A stretch of DNA of 64,000 bases from assembly GCA_000434335.1 (NCBI GenBank), contig FR878223.1:1-64000 (forward strand), written 5' to 3'. This DNA comes from Clostridium sp. CAG:492. Lineage in GTDB: Bacteria > Bacillota > Clostridia > TANB77 > CAG-508. Under the pieces are notes generated by a model. The model ran no database searches, had not been told where the DNA came from, and saw only the letters and a program-made list of their open reading frames with translations. A program made the position numbers and the translations under genes. Below, piece after piece: positions 9,430-18,329 of this stretch (within the stretch, counting starts at the first letter, position 1; every line of letters starts with the position of its first letter).

Positions 9430-10296
9430 ATGGAAAATTTATATAATAAAACAAAATTTATATTAAAAAAATACAATATTTCGGCAAATAAAAGCCTTGG
9501 ACAGAACTTTTTAATAAATGATTCTGTTGTTAATAAAATAGTGGAATCGGCAGAAATAACTAAAAATGATTTAGTAATAGAAATAGGTCCTGGACTTGGA
9601 AATTTAACGGAATTTTTACTTGAAAAAGCAGGAAAAGTAATAGCTATAGAGCTAGATCAAAGAATGATTGAAATTTTGAATGATAGATTTTCATTATATG
9701 ATAATTTTGAACTTATTAATGAAGATGTATTAAAAGTTGACTTAAATGATTTAATAAGAAAAAATAAAAATTCAGAAATTAAAACTGCTAAAATAGTAGC
9801 AAATTTGCCTTATTATATTACAACACCTATTATAATGAAATTATTAGAAGATAAATTAGATATAGAAACTATTACAGTTATGGTCCAAAAGGAAGTAGCA
9901 GATAGGTTAATTGCAATTCCAGGTGAAAAACTATCCGGAGCAATTACATATAGTGTATACTATTATGCTACCTCAGAAAATGTTACAATTGTAGAAAATA
10001 ACTCATTTATACCAGAGCCGGAAGTTGATTCTGAAGTAATAAAATTAACAATCAGAAAAAATCAACTTGTAAATATACTGAATGAAGAGCATTTTTTTAA
10101 ATTAATAAAAATAAGCTTTATGCAAAGGAGAAAAACACTCATAAATGCTTTAGTAAATGGTGGTATATTAAAAAGCAAAGAAGATGCAAAAAAATTATTT
10201 GACGATTTAAAAATGGATTATAATACAAGAGGTGAAACATTATCAATTGAAAAGTTTGCAGAAATTTCTAATTATATTGTAAATAACAAAAATTAA
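9430..10296 (+). CDS. rsmA: 16S rRNA dimethyladenosine transferase (RsmA/KsgA)
   Basis: RsmA uses S-adenosylmethionine to dimethylate two adjacent adenosines in the 3'-terminal helix of 16S rRNA, a late checkpoint in 30S assembly. At 288 residues it has normal length. Family motifs run in order: NKSLGQNFLIN, the SAM-binding VIEIGPGLGNLTEFLL, VIAIELDQRM, the catalytic-loop VANLPYYITTPIIMKLL (NLPY), and FIPEPEVDSEVIKL in the C-terminal part. AAAGGTGGG precedes the ATG. Loss of this enzyme gives kasugamycin resistance in other bacteria. The sortase gene follows after 19 bases. Confidence 0.96.
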   Translation: MENLYNKTKFILKKYNISANKSLGQNFLINDSVVNKIVESAEITKNDLVIEIGPGLGNLTEFLLEKAGKVIAIELDQRMIEILNDRFSLYDNFELINEDVLKVDLNDLIRKNKNSEIKTAKIVANLPYYITTPIIMKLLEDKLDIETITVMVQKEVADRLIAIPGEKLSGAITYSVYYYATSENVTIVENNSFIPEPEVDSEVIKLTIRKNQLVNILNEEHFFKLIKISFMQRRKTLINALVNGGILKSKEDAKKLFDDLKMDYNTRGETLSIEKFAEISNYIVNNKN

Positions 10297-10315
10297 TTTT
10301 AGAAAGGAAATGCCT

Positions 10316-11026
10316 ATGAATCAGATATTAGTTACAGATAAAATATATGTTACCAATAAACTGAAAAAAAAGAAAAAAATGTATAAGATACAATTTATAT
10401 TTTCTGTACTTCTTGTGTTTTTATTTTCTGGATGGTATATATATTCAGAAGTAGAAAAAAATGCTTGTGAAGCTGTTTCACAAGACATATTAAATGAAAT
10501 ATCATTAGATGAAACAGAAAATGATTCTACAATGAGTGATAGACCATTAGTTGTAGCTTTAGATGATACAGAAGTTGTTGAAAATGAAAGTACAAAAAAT
10601 GTGCTTGATGGAAAATTTACAGATCAAACTGGTAATACATATACATATGAATCAATTTTATCTATTCCAAGTTTAGGTATTGAATACCCTGTACTTTCGG
10701 AAACGAGTGAAGAGCTTTTAAAAATATCAATAAATAAGTTTTGGGGTGGAAGCCCAAATTCTGTTGGAAACTATTGTATAGTAGGTCATAATTATAAAAG
10801 TGGAAAAATGTTCGGAAAATTATCACAAATGAAAAATGGAGACATAATAAAATTAACAGACTTATCTGGTAATACATTGCAATATAAAGTATATGATAGA
10901 TTTGTAGTAAATCCTGAAAATGTTGCTTGTACAAGCCAAGTTACTAATGGTTTGAAAGAAGTAACCTTAATAACGTGTACAAATGGTGGAAAACAAAGAC
11001 TAATAATTAAATGTAGAGAAGTATAA
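10316..11026 (+). CDS. Membrane-anchored sortase
   Basis: This is a cysteine transpeptidase of the sortase family, anchored by one N-terminal membrane segment (about residues 24-44) with the enzyme outside the cell. The catalytic residues are clear: His158 in IVGHNY, Cys221 in TLITCT and Arg228 seven residues later. The 236-residue length and the His/Cys context resemble class D/E enzymes of Clostridia rather than housekeeping SrtA, but the class is a guess. AGAAAGG lies 8 bases before the ATG at 10316, preferred over the ATG six bases upstream. No LPxTG-type substrate is seen in this window, so its substrates must be elsewhere. A bidirectional terminator follows. Confidence 0.88.
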   Translation: MNQILVTDKIYVTNKLKKKKKMYKIQFIFSVLLVFLFSGWYIYSEVEKNACEAVSQDILNEISLDETENDSTMSDRPLVVALDDTEVVENESTKNVLDGKFTDQTGNTYTYESILSIPSLGIEYPVLSETSEELLKISINKFWGGSPNSVGNYCIVGHNYKSGKMFGKLSQMKNGDIIKLTDLSGNTLQYKVYDRFVVNPENVACTSQVTNGLKEVTLITCTNGGKQRLIIKCREV

Positions 11027-11049
11027 AATAAAAAATAGTATTAAAACAA

Positions 11050-11099
11050 AAATAAAAAGAAAAAGTAAAATTCTATGGTCTACTTTTTCTTTTTATTTT
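11050..11099. terminator. Bidirectional terminator between the sortase and XRE genes
   Basis: The arms AATAAAAAGAAAAAGTA and TACTTTTTCTTTTTATT pair around a 13-base loop. T runs appear on both strands, serving the convergent sortase (+) and regulator (-) genes. Confidence 0.8.
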
Positions 11100-11448
11100 A
11101 CGTATTTTTTTGTGTTTCGTTATTTTCATTAGATATTATTATTTTTGCAATATCATAAATCAGTTTTTGGGTGTCTTTTGAACAATTAAGAAATAAGTCA
11201 TTAAATTCTTTTGAAAGATAATTTGTAGAATCTACATTTGTGCCATTTAAAATTGCACCTTCTTTTATATTTAAGATATTGCATATTTGACTTAATCTTT
11301 TTAAATTTATATGAGAAGTTCCTCTTTCAATTCTGCTAATAAAAGCAACAGAAACATCTAATTTTTCAGCTAGTTGTTCTTGTGTAATTTCTTTACTTTG
11401 TCTAGCTTTACGTATTCTTGAACCTATTATAGAATAATCTAATGCCAT
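11098..11448 (-). CDS. XRE-family transcriptional regulator
   Basis: This 116-residue DNA-binding protein has an N-terminal Cro/C1-type helix-turn-helix (about 8-62). The recognition region reads ITQEQLAEKLDVSVAFISRI and is followed by ERGTSHINLKRLSQIC. The C-terminal half (63-116) is polar, helical and of no family I recognise. GAGGTGA precedes the ATG. A perfect 8-bp-arm palindrome lies 50 bases upstream, which suggests autoregulation (inference). Its target genes are unknown; the sortase is convergent and the SPFH-NfeD pair lies beyond its promoter region. Confidence 0.88.
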   Translation of the reverse strand: MALDYSIIGSRIRKARQSKEITQEQLAEKLDVSVAFISRIERGTSHINLKRLSQICNILNIKEGAILNGTNVDSTNYLSKEFNDLFLNCSKDTQKLIYDIAKIIISNENNETQKNT

Positions 11449-11497
11449 AAAATCACCTCAGCAGTAAAATATAGTATTTAAAATTTAAAGTACAGAA

Positions 11498-11515
11498 ATA
11501 CTTAAGTTTAAGTAT
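11498..11515. promoter_or_regulatory. Candidate operator of the XRE regulator
   Basis: ATACTTAA-GT-TTAAGTAT is a perfect inverted repeat in the upstream region of the XRE gene, a size typical for a dimeric helix-turn-helix site. The rest of 11449-11635 is AT-rich and holds no further gene. Confidence 0.5.
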
Positions 11516-11635
11516 ACAATTAGGTTAAACAAAAAAAGAAAAAAAATACGTATTATAATGAAAATACTGAAAAAATTTAAAAATAAATTAATAATTAAAA
11601 TTTAACTAAGTATTTAAAATGATAAAAATTAAAAT

Positions 11636-11668
11636 AAAAAATCCAGTAAATATTTTACTGGATTTTTT
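11636..11668 (-). terminator. Terminator after the SPFH gene
   Basis: A perfect 15-bp stem (AAAAAATCCAGTAAA with its complement) has a 3-base loop and lies one base after the stop of the minus-strand SPFH gene. It has T runs on both strands. Confidence 0.85.
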
Positions 11669-11669
11669 A

Positions 11670-12665
11670 TTAATCTTCTTGTGATGATTCCTGTTTTAAT
11701 TGTTGGGCCCTTTTTTGTAAAATTCTTTCTTTTTTAGAAAGCTCCCTTTTTAAAGCTTCTTTTTTTTCTGAATCTGTTACAACTTCTTTCATAGCACCTA
11801 AACTACTTAATGCTGATGTTGCATCAAATGGTATAAATACTTTGTTGGCATCTCCATCTGCAATTTCTTTTAAGGCTTCTAAAGATTTTAATTGAACTAG
11901 TTTGTCATTAGGATTTGATTCCATAACTGCTCCATAAACCATTCTTATTTCTGCAGCTTTAGCATCAGCTACTTGTTTTATTGCTTCTGCTTCACCGGCA
12001 GCTCTTCTTATAGCTGCTTCTTTATCAGCTTCAGCTTCTAATATTGCAGCTTCTTTTTTACCTTCGGCTAATGTAATTGCAGATTGTCTTTCACCTTCTG
12101 CTTGAAGGATTAAAGCTCTTTTATTTCTTTCTGCATTCATTTGTTTTTCCATTGCATCACGGATATCTGCAGGTGGTGTAATGTCTTTAATTTCGACTCT
12201 ATCTATTTTACATCCCCATTGATCTGTTGCTTCATCTAATATTGCTCTTAATTTATCGTTAATAGCATCACGAGAACTGAATGTTGCATCTAAGTCCATT
12301 TTTCCGACAATATCACGAATTGTTGTAATTGCAAGATATTCAATACCTTTTTTTAATGATTGGATTTCGTAAACAGCTTTTGCTGGGTCTGTAATTTTGT
12401 AGAAAACAACTGTATCAATTGTAATTGTAACATTATCTTTTGTTATAACTCCTTGAGGTGGAATGTCCATTGTTTGTTGTTTTAAACTAACTACTGATCT
12501 AACGTGATCTAAAAAAGGAAATATAATTGTAAGACCAGCATCTGCTACTTTGTGAAATTTTCCTAATCTTTCGATAACATATACTTCTGATTGTTTAACA
12601 ACTTTTATTGTTTTATATGCAATTATTAAAACTAATAAAAGTAAAATAATAAAAAATATAACCAT
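11670..12665 (-). CDS. SPFH/stomatin-like membrane-microdomain protein (QmcA family)
   Basis: This 331-residue protein has one N-terminal membrane segment (about 2-17) followed by an SPFH/band-7 domain (about 20-200). The family signature is in SEVYVIERLGKFHKVADAGL and the VITKDNVTITIDTVVFYKI region. A long Ala/Glu-rich coiled coil (about 175-260) then contains repeated AEGE/AEAD units, and the tail is charged. Such proteins assemble oligomeric rings that scaffold functional membrane microdomains and modulate membrane proteases such as FtsH. The NfeD partner lies immediately upstream in the same operon, a classic pairing. AAGGAGG precedes the start. The biochemical role in this organism is unknown. 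Confidence 0.93.
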   Translation of the reverse strand: MVIFFIILLLLVLIIAYKTIKVVKQSEVYVIERLGKFHKVADAGLTIIFPFLDHVRSVVSLKQQTMDIPPQGVITKDNVTITIDTVVFYKITDPAKAVYEIQSLKKGIEYLAITTIRDIVGKMDLDATFSSRDAINDKLRAILDEATDQWGCKIDRVEIKDITPPADIRDAMEKQMNAERNKRALILQAEGERQSAITLAEGKKEAAILEAEADKEAAIRRAAGEAEAIKQVADAKAAEIRMVYGAVMESNPNDKLVQLKSLEALKEIADGDANKVFIPFDATSALSSLGAMKEVVTDSEKKEALKRELSKKERILQKRAQQLKQESSQED

Positions 12666-12722
12666 ATTTTTTCCTCCTTAATTTTTTTCTGCATTATTAT
12701 AAATATTAATGATAAATTTTGC

Positions 12723-13190
12723 TTAAACTGTTGCTGATTCTTTTTCAGCTACTTTTGTTTTTTGTGCTGTTGATACTACAGCTTTTACTCCATCTATTGC
12801 CGTTATAGTTACTAAAGTACCTTTAGGAATTACTTGAGAATCTTCTGTTTTGGCAGACCAAATTTCTGATTCGACTTTTATTTGCCCTTCTCCTGTTATT
12901 GGATTAATGTCTGAAATAACTATGCCTTCTTTTCCTATTATGGAATAAGCATTTGTATGTACATCTTCTATATCTTTTGTGAATTTTCTTACAAATGGTT
13001 TTGTACAAAATATTAGTAGTATTGATGATATGCAGAATAATGCAATTTGTACTGTTATGTTGTCTGTAAATAAACTGCATACTGATGTTAGTGCTGCACC
13101 AATTCCTACCCAAAATATAAGAAAATCAGTGGGGATAATCATTTCAAAAATCATGAATATGCCAGCTAGGATAATCCAAATTTGCCACAT
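12723..13190 (-). CDS. NfeD-like membrane protein
   Basis: This 155-residue short-form NfeD protein has three to four hydrophobic helices (about 3-22, 25-40 and 45-68) followed by an OB-fold NfeD domain (about 85-140). The domain contains GKEGIVISDINP and GTLVTITAIDGVKAVV. NfeD proteins are genetically and probably physically linked to SPFH proteins; the SPFH gene lies 57 bases downstream here. AAAGGAGG precedes the ATG. The C-terminal tail TAQKTKVAEKESATV is charged and extends slightly beyond the domain. Confidence 0.88.
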   Translation of the reverse strand: MWQIWIILAGIFMIFEMIIPTDFLIFWVGIGAALTSVCSLFTDNITVQIALFCISSILLIFCTKPFVRKFTKDIEDVHTNAYSIIGKEGIVISDINPITGEGQIKVESEIWSAKTEDSQVIPKGTLVTITAIDGVKAVVSTAQKTKVAEKESATV

Positions 13191-13306
13191 ATAAATTACC
13201 TCCTTTTCTACCTAACAATTTAATTATACAATATTTTGGTGTAAAAATAAAGATTTTTGAAAAATATTATTGTATTTTGTTACTTTTTGAGAGTCGTTTT
13301 AAAAAA

Positions 13307-15010
13307 TTAGCCCTTTGGTGTTACATTTATTGTGTTATTGTGTGTAAATATTACAAATCCAGGCTTACTTCCAGATGGCTTTTTTACATATTTTATCAAT
13401 GTATAATCTACTGGAACGTTTGATGATTGTTTGGCTTTACTATAGTATGCTGCTATTTGAGCACATCTTATTATAACATCTATTGACGGAGTTTTGCCAT
13501 GTGTTTGTAATATTGCATGACTTCCATGAATTTCTTTTGTATGAAACCAAATGTCTGTTGATTTTGCTAGTTTTGTTGTCAAATAATCATTTTGTATATT
13601 ATTTTTTCCAACTAATAAGGTATAATTTTCTATTTTATATTCTATTGGTGTATATGTTTTATCCAATTTTTTATTTTTTTGTTTTTGTTTTGTTACTTTT
13701 GTATTAGATTTTAAGTGGGACCTTTCAAATAGTGGATTTTCTGATATTTCTGTATAAATTTCATCTATATCAGGAATTGTTTTTGCAGTATCTAATTCAT
13801 AAATTATACTTTCTAAGTAGTCTAGTTCTGATTCTGTTTCCTTTTTTTGCTCTGCTATTACAAGTAAAGTGTTTTTTAATTTATTATATTTCTTAAAATA
13901 GTTTTTCGCATTATATGAAGGTGTTTTGTTTGGGTCTACAGGTATATCTATTAATTCATTATTATTGTAATAATTTGGAACTTTTACAATGTTTTCAGTA
14001 AATTCCTTGAATTGATACATATTCGCTGTTAGTAGTTCTCCATATAGTTTATATGTATCCATGTTTTTGCAATCTGCTTGTTTGCTATTAATGTTTAACA
14101 ATTTTTTCTTTATTTTTGTTAACGTTGATAATACTAATTTTAATATATTATTTCTATATGATAAGAAAAGTGAATTGTTTTCTTTTTCTATATAGAAATC
14201 GTCTATGAAAAAGTTGGATTGCAATGTATCCTTACATTTTTTTTGTGTTATTGTAAAATCTTTTTTGAATGGTTTTAAAGAAATATTTGTTGTTCCAATA
14301 TTTTCAATTGTTTCGGAAATATATTTATATATAATTTTTAGGTTGCTTGTAGTTACAGAATTATCTATGTTACATTCTTCAATAATGCTTTGAATGTACA
14401 ATTTACTTATTCCTATAAAAATTTTTGAAATTCCTGCATCTAAGTTAGTTAAATTGCTTGTTAGTTTATAAAATTCGTCAAAAGTCTTTATTGATTTAAA
14501 ATCAATTTTTGTATTTTCTGGTGCAGAATATTCGTGTGCAGGTAAAATATCTCTTGATGAATGCTCTTCAATAGATAGGTGTCTTAAACTATCTATTATC
14601 ATATTATTGTCGTTTGTTAAAATTATGTTACTGTGTTTTCCCATAAGCTCTATTATTAAGTTTTTGTTGACTAAGTCATTTAATTCATTAAAGCATTCAA
14701 GCTCTATATACACAATTCTTTCAAGTCCTATAGTATAAATTTTTTTTATTTTAGCTCCAATTAAATGTTTTCGTAGAAGCATACAAAATCCTGGAGCATT
14801 TAAAGGATTGGGTTTTGTATGTGTTGTTAAATTTATTCTATAAGAGTCTGAAGCAATTGAAAAATTAAGAGCGTAGTTAGTTCCATAAGAATATATACCC
14901 AAAATAATCTCATTTTTATTAGGTTCAAAAACCTTATTAATTTTTCCTCCAATTAAGCAGGTGTTTAATTCTGCTACAATATTACTTGTAACAATACCAT
15001 CAAATGCCAT
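13307..15010 (-). CDS. rqcH: Rqc2 homolog RqcH (NFACT/NEMF, formerly FbpA)
   Basis: RqcH binds stalled 50S-peptidyl-tRNA complexes and recruits tRNA-Ala to add C-terminal alanine tails that mark the nascent chain for degradation. The 567-residue product has NFACT-N (1-150), a helical coiled-coil middle (about 260-430) and NFACT-R near the end with DIWFHTKEIHGSHAIL. The functional Asp97-Arg98 pair of Bacillus RqcH appears here as Glu97-Arg98 in IGLERIV, a conservative but notable change. The start at 15010 follows AAAGGG; an ATG two codons upstream (15016) overlaps the ribosome binding site. It is transcribed alone, and I see no clear terminator after it. Confidence 0.93.
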   Translation of the reverse strand: MAFDGIVTSNIVAELNTCLIGGKINKVFEPNKNEIILGIYSYGTNYALNFSIASDSYRINLTTHTKPNPLNAPGFCMLLRKHLIGAKIKKIYTIGLERIVYIELECFNELNDLVNKNLIIELMGKHSNIILTNDNNMIIDSLRHLSIEEHSSRDILPAHEYSAPENTKIDFKSIKTFDEFYKLTSNLTNLDAGISKIFIGISKLYIQSIIEECNIDNSVTTSNLKIIYKYISETIENIGTTNISLKPFKKDFTITQKKCKDTLQSNFFIDDFYIEKENNSLFLSYRNNILKLVLSTLTKIKKKLLNINSKQADCKNMDTYKLYGELLTANMYQFKEFTENIVKVPNYYNNNELIDIPVDPNKTPSYNAKNYFKKYNKLKNTLLVIAEQKKETESELDYLESIIYELDTAKTIPDIDEIYTEISENPLFERSHLKSNTKVTKQKQKNKKLDKTYTPIEYKIENYTLLVGKNNIQNDYLTTKLAKSTDIWFHTKEIHGSHAILQTHGKTPSIDVIIRCAQIAAYYSKAKQSSNVPVDYTLIKYVKKPSGSKPGFVIFTHNNTINVTPKG

Positions 15011-15260
15011 AATGTACATCCCTTTCACAATTAATTTCTTAGATTATATTATATTTTTTTCAATTAGTAAATTTTTTTATGTCTAAATTACTATTATTTA
15101 ATAAATAAATATTTCAACAGATGATTGATTAATTTGCGAAAACGGTATAAAATAACCAATATAGAAAACATAGGAATTGGTGAATATACAAATGTAAGTA
15201 AAATATATGTGAATAAAAGTTTATATGTATAATACAATTGTATACTAGAAGAGGTGTGAA

Positions 15261-16280
15261 ATGATTTATCCTAAAAACTTAAGTAAAAATGACTATATTG
15301 GGGTGATTGCAACCTCAAAAGGAATATCGAAAGATACTGAAATTTTGAAGTTCAAAAAAGCAAAAGAAAATTTTAAAAGTTATGGTCACAATATAATAGA
15401 GTCAAATAATATTATGAAAAATGATAAAGCAAGAAGTTCTTCTGGAAAAGAAAGAGCTGATGAGTTTTTGAAATTATGGACAGATAAAGATGTTAAAGCA
15501 ATTATTACTCTAAAAGGAGGTCAATTTTTAATTGAAATGTTACCTTTTTTAGATAAACATAAAGATATATTAAAAAACTCTCAACCAAAATGGATACAAG
15601 GATTTTCAGATACAACAGTTTTATCATATTATTTAACTACAAATTTTGATATTGCAACAATACACGCTGATAATTTTATGAATTATGGTATGAAACAAAT
15701 AGGTACATCACAGCTAAATACAATAAAAATGCTAGAGGGGGCTGAGTTTCCGCAAGTATCTTCAGAAAAATACCAAAGTGTACATCAAAAATCAGATATA
15801 ATTGGAAATTTTAACTTTGATAAAAAATGTGAATGGAAGAATTTATATAATGAAGATAAAATATCATTAAAAGGAAGAATTATTGGTGGAAATTTAGAAT
15901 CAATAACAAAATTAATTGGCACTAAATATGATAATACAGTAAATTATATTGAAAAATATAAAAATGATGGAATTATTTGGTTTTTGGAGAGCTTTGCATT
16001 AAATACAGCTGATGTTTATAGTGCATTATGGGAAATGAAGGAAAGTGGATATTTTAAATATGTAAAAGGATTTATATTTGGAAAACCAGCAATGTGTGAA
16101 AATGAATATAATATTTCTTATGAAGAAACATTAAAAGATGCATTAGGAGACCTACAGGTTCCTGTAATTTATAATGCAGATATAGGACATGTTCCTCCAC
16201 AACTAGCTATTATAAATGGATCTATAGCGGAAATAATAAGTAAAGATGGAAAGGGTATTATAATATGCAAAAAAATATAA
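15261..16280 (+). CDS. Peptidase S66 family protein (LD-carboxypeptidase / MccF-like)
   Basis: This 339-residue protein belongs to the serine peptidase S66 family, which comprises LD-carboxypeptidases and the microcin C immunity protein MccF. The catalytic triad is visible: nucleophile Ser116 in GFSD, Glu243 in FLES and His310 in DIGHVPP. This numbering is almost the same as I recall for MccF (Ser118, Glu243, His311). There is no signal peptide, so it acts in the cytosol. GAAGAGGTGTGAA precedes the ATG. It is the first gene of a tight five-gene cluster and overlaps the next gene, a synthetase-like protein, by 16 bases. MccF cleaves peptidyl-adenylate inhibitors of tRNA synthetases, so the pairing hints at antibiotic immunity (inference); peptidoglycan recycling is the ordinary alternative. 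Confidence 0.88.
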   Translation: MIYPKNLSKNDYIGVIATSKGISKDTEILKFKKAKENFKSYGHNIIESNNIMKNDKARSSSGKERADEFLKLWTDKDVKAIITLKGGQFLIEMLPFLDKHKDILKNSQPKWIQGFSDTTVLSYYLTTNFDIATIHADNFMNYGMKQIGTSQLNTIKMLEGAEFPQVSSEKYQSVHQKSDIIGNFNFDKKCEWKNLYNEDKISLKGRIIGGNLESITKLIGTKYDNTVNYIEKYKNDGIIWFLESFALNTADVYSALWEMKESGYFKYVKGFIFGKPAMCENEYNISYEETLKDALGDLQVPVIYNADIGHVPPQLAIINGSIAEIISKDGKGIIICKKI

Positions 16281-17380
16281 TTAACGATAATATGGCTGTA
16301 ATTACTTTACCAATGAAACCACATAGAAAAGAAAAAATAGGTATGATTGTTATTCCATCAATTGCAGATGTGTTGGCCAAAAGAATTGGTGCAAAATCAT
16401 ATTTAGGTGTAAATTTAATGGATTCATATGTAAAAAGATCTGATTTTGTTAATGATTATTACAATTTGCTATATCAAATGGATATTGATGTTGATGATGT
16501 TTGGGTTGATTCAAAGAATGAATCTGAATTATTCTTAAATGTGCAAAAATTAATTGAAAAGGGCTTTATTAAAGAAAAAGAGCTAAAAGTTTTAAGATGT
16601 CATTGTGGTGTAATTGATATGAAAAGCGGTAGTGCAAATGATTTTGTTACTAAAAGGTCATATATAATGAAAGATGATGGTGTTTATTGTAAAGAATGTG
16701 GTGGAAAATGCCAGGATACAATTGAAAAGGTTTTGGTTTTTAATGCAAGTGATATTGACTTTAAAAGTAAGGCATTACCATCAAGAATTGCAAAAGATCA
16801 ACAAGAATTTCATAAAAGATTAAAAGATGAAGATATTTTAGTTTCAAGAGTCCGTGACACAAAAGTTCCTGTTTTAGTTAATGGTACAAAATACAATGTA
16901 GATATAGATTTTGCCGTATTAACATATTTGTCTTGCTTTGATGAAAAACAGAGAGTAATAATAGGTAGTAATCACCATATTTATCAAATGTATATGATGC
17001 AGCTTTTACAACAATGCCTAGGAAATGAAGAAGAAAATTTATATGTAGCGGTACCATATGTGAGACCTCCTGCTGATGTACCATTTGACCTAAAAAAATC
17101 TTTGTTTAGTTTAAATAATTTATCAAGAGAATCATATATTTTTGGCAGTGCCTTTAAATTTAAAAACACAGTAAATACGTGGTCACCAGACTTATTAAAA
17201 TGTATAAGAAAACTTACTGAGGAGGAATCAAGTGAATTATATAAAAAGATGACAACACCTATAACTATGTCTGAAACGGAAAGTTTGGAAAAATACATTA
17301 ATAATGCTGTAATTAAAACAAATATACAAAGAATGTTAAACGAGGTTCGTAGTAAAAATGGTAGCAGATATGAAAAATAA
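16265..17380 (+). CDS. Degenerate class I aminoacyl-tRNA-synthetase-like protein
   Basis: This 371-residue protein looks like the catalytic half of a class I synthetase (MetRS-like layout). It has a first strand MAVITLP, a helix IPSIADVLAKRIGA where DVLAR normally lies, and a zinc-knuckle insert (Cys112, Cys114, Cys142, Cys145, possibly Cys149). SRVRDTKVPVLVNG and VIIGSNHHIYQMYM resemble the second half of the fold. The HIGH motif reads KIGM (24-27) and the KMSKS region reads FKFKN (297-301), so normal adenylation seems unlikely. There is no anticodon-binding domain. GGAAAGGG precedes the ATG, inside the upstream peptidase gene. It could be a decoy, a resistance factor or a repurposed ligase; the assignment to the fold is by eye. 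Confidence 0.6.
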   Translation: MQKNIINDNMAVITLPMKPHRKEKIGMIVIPSIADVLAKRIGAKSYLGVNLMDSYVKRSDFVNDYYNLLYQMDIDVDDVWVDSKNESELFLNVQKLIEKGFIKEKELKVLRCHCGVIDMKSGSANDFVTKRSYIMKDDGVYCKECGGKCQDTIEKVLVFNASDIDFKSKALPSRIAKDQQEFHKRLKDEDILVSRVRDTKVPVLVNGTKYNVDIDFAVLTYLSCFDEKQRVIIGSNHHIYQMYMMQLLQQCLGNEEENLYVAVPYVRPPADVPFDLKKSLFSLNNLSRESYIFGSAFKFKNTVNTWSPDLLKCIRKLTEEESSELYKKMTTPITMSETESLEKYINNAVIKTNIQRMLNEVRSKNGSRYEK

Positions 17381-18272
17381 TATATGTATAGACATAGGTG
17401 GTACATATGTAAAATATGCTGTTTTTAATAAAAATATATTAAAAAAATATAATTTTGTTAAAACGGATAGAGCAGATATATTAAATCAGCTAAAAAATTT
17501 AATAAAAAAAATAGTTAAAGAAGAGCACTATGATGTAAATACAATTGGAATTTCTATTCCAGGAGCAGTAGACACCGAAAAGGGAATTATAATTCACGCG
17601 ATAAATTTGAATTTATATAATTTTGATATGATAAATTATTTAAAACAATATTTTAATTTTAATATTTTTATAATAAGTGATAGAGATGCAGGTTTAATAG
17701 GTTGCTTAAAATCAGAAAATTATAAATATAAAAAAAATGTGTTAGGTTTAAGTTGGGGAACAGGCGTTGCTTTGTCAATATTTCACGATAATAAATTGTA
17801 TAAAAGTACGAATAAATTTGCTCCAGAATTTGGCCATACATATATTTCTGATAATGAAAAATACATATGTTTTTGTGGAAAAAAGGGATGTTTGAATGCA
17901 ATATCTGGTGCACAGGCAATGCGAAATGTAATAAATGAGTATTTAAAAATTGATGGAGATAATATTGAGGAAAGTTTAAATATTATTAAAAGTAAAGGTG
18001 ACGAAAATTTAGTAAAAATATTTAATAATTCAATATACTATTTGAGTAAAGCTATAGCAAATATTTATACAACATTAGATCCAGAATGTATATTTATTTG
18101 GGGTGGAATGACTGAGGTAGCACAGTACTTTTATGATGATATAAAAAAGATAGTAAATGATTCAGTGCATAAATCTTTAAGGGATAAAAATAAAATTATT
18201 ATTTCAAAGTACGGAAGAAAATCAGCTTTATATGGAATAAATTCAATTGCAAATTATGAAATTGAATTGTAG
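17358..18272 (+). CDS. ROK-family kinase/regulator-like protein
   Basis: This 304-residue protein has the ASKHA fold of ROK sugar kinases. It shows the N-terminal phosphate loop CIDIGGTYVKYAV, SIPGAVDTEKG, a catalytic-type Asp in SDRDAGLIG (normally N-D-A-N), LSWGTGVAL, the EFGH motif and a CFCGKKGCLNAISG zinc site. In typical ROK proteins the residue after CxCGxxGC-L is Glu; here it is Asn, a small departure. There is no DNA-binding domain. The start overlaps the upstream gene; GAGG upstream favours 17358, while the ATG at 17370 gives a more typical N-terminus. The likely substrate is a sugar or amino sugar, but nothing here identifies it. Confidence 0.82.
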   Translation: MVADMKNNICIDIGGTYVKYAVFNKNILKKYNFVKTDRADILNQLKNLIKKIVKEEHYDVNTIGISIPGAVDTEKGIIIHAINLNLYNFDMINYLKQYFNFNIFIISDRDAGLIGCLKSENYKYKKNVLGLSWGTGVALSIFHDNKLYKSTNKFAPEFGHTYISDNEKYICFCGKKGCLNAISGAQAMRNVINEYLKIDGDNIEESLNIIKSKGDENLVKIFNNSIYYLSKAIANIYTTLDPECIFIWGGMTEVAQYFYDDIKKIVNDSVHKSLRDKNKIIISKYGRKSALYGINSIANYEIEL

Positions 18273-18329
18273 GTTTTTTATAAAGTTTATTAAGAACAGG
18301 CAATAGTAAAAGTAAGGGGAAGTTTGTTT

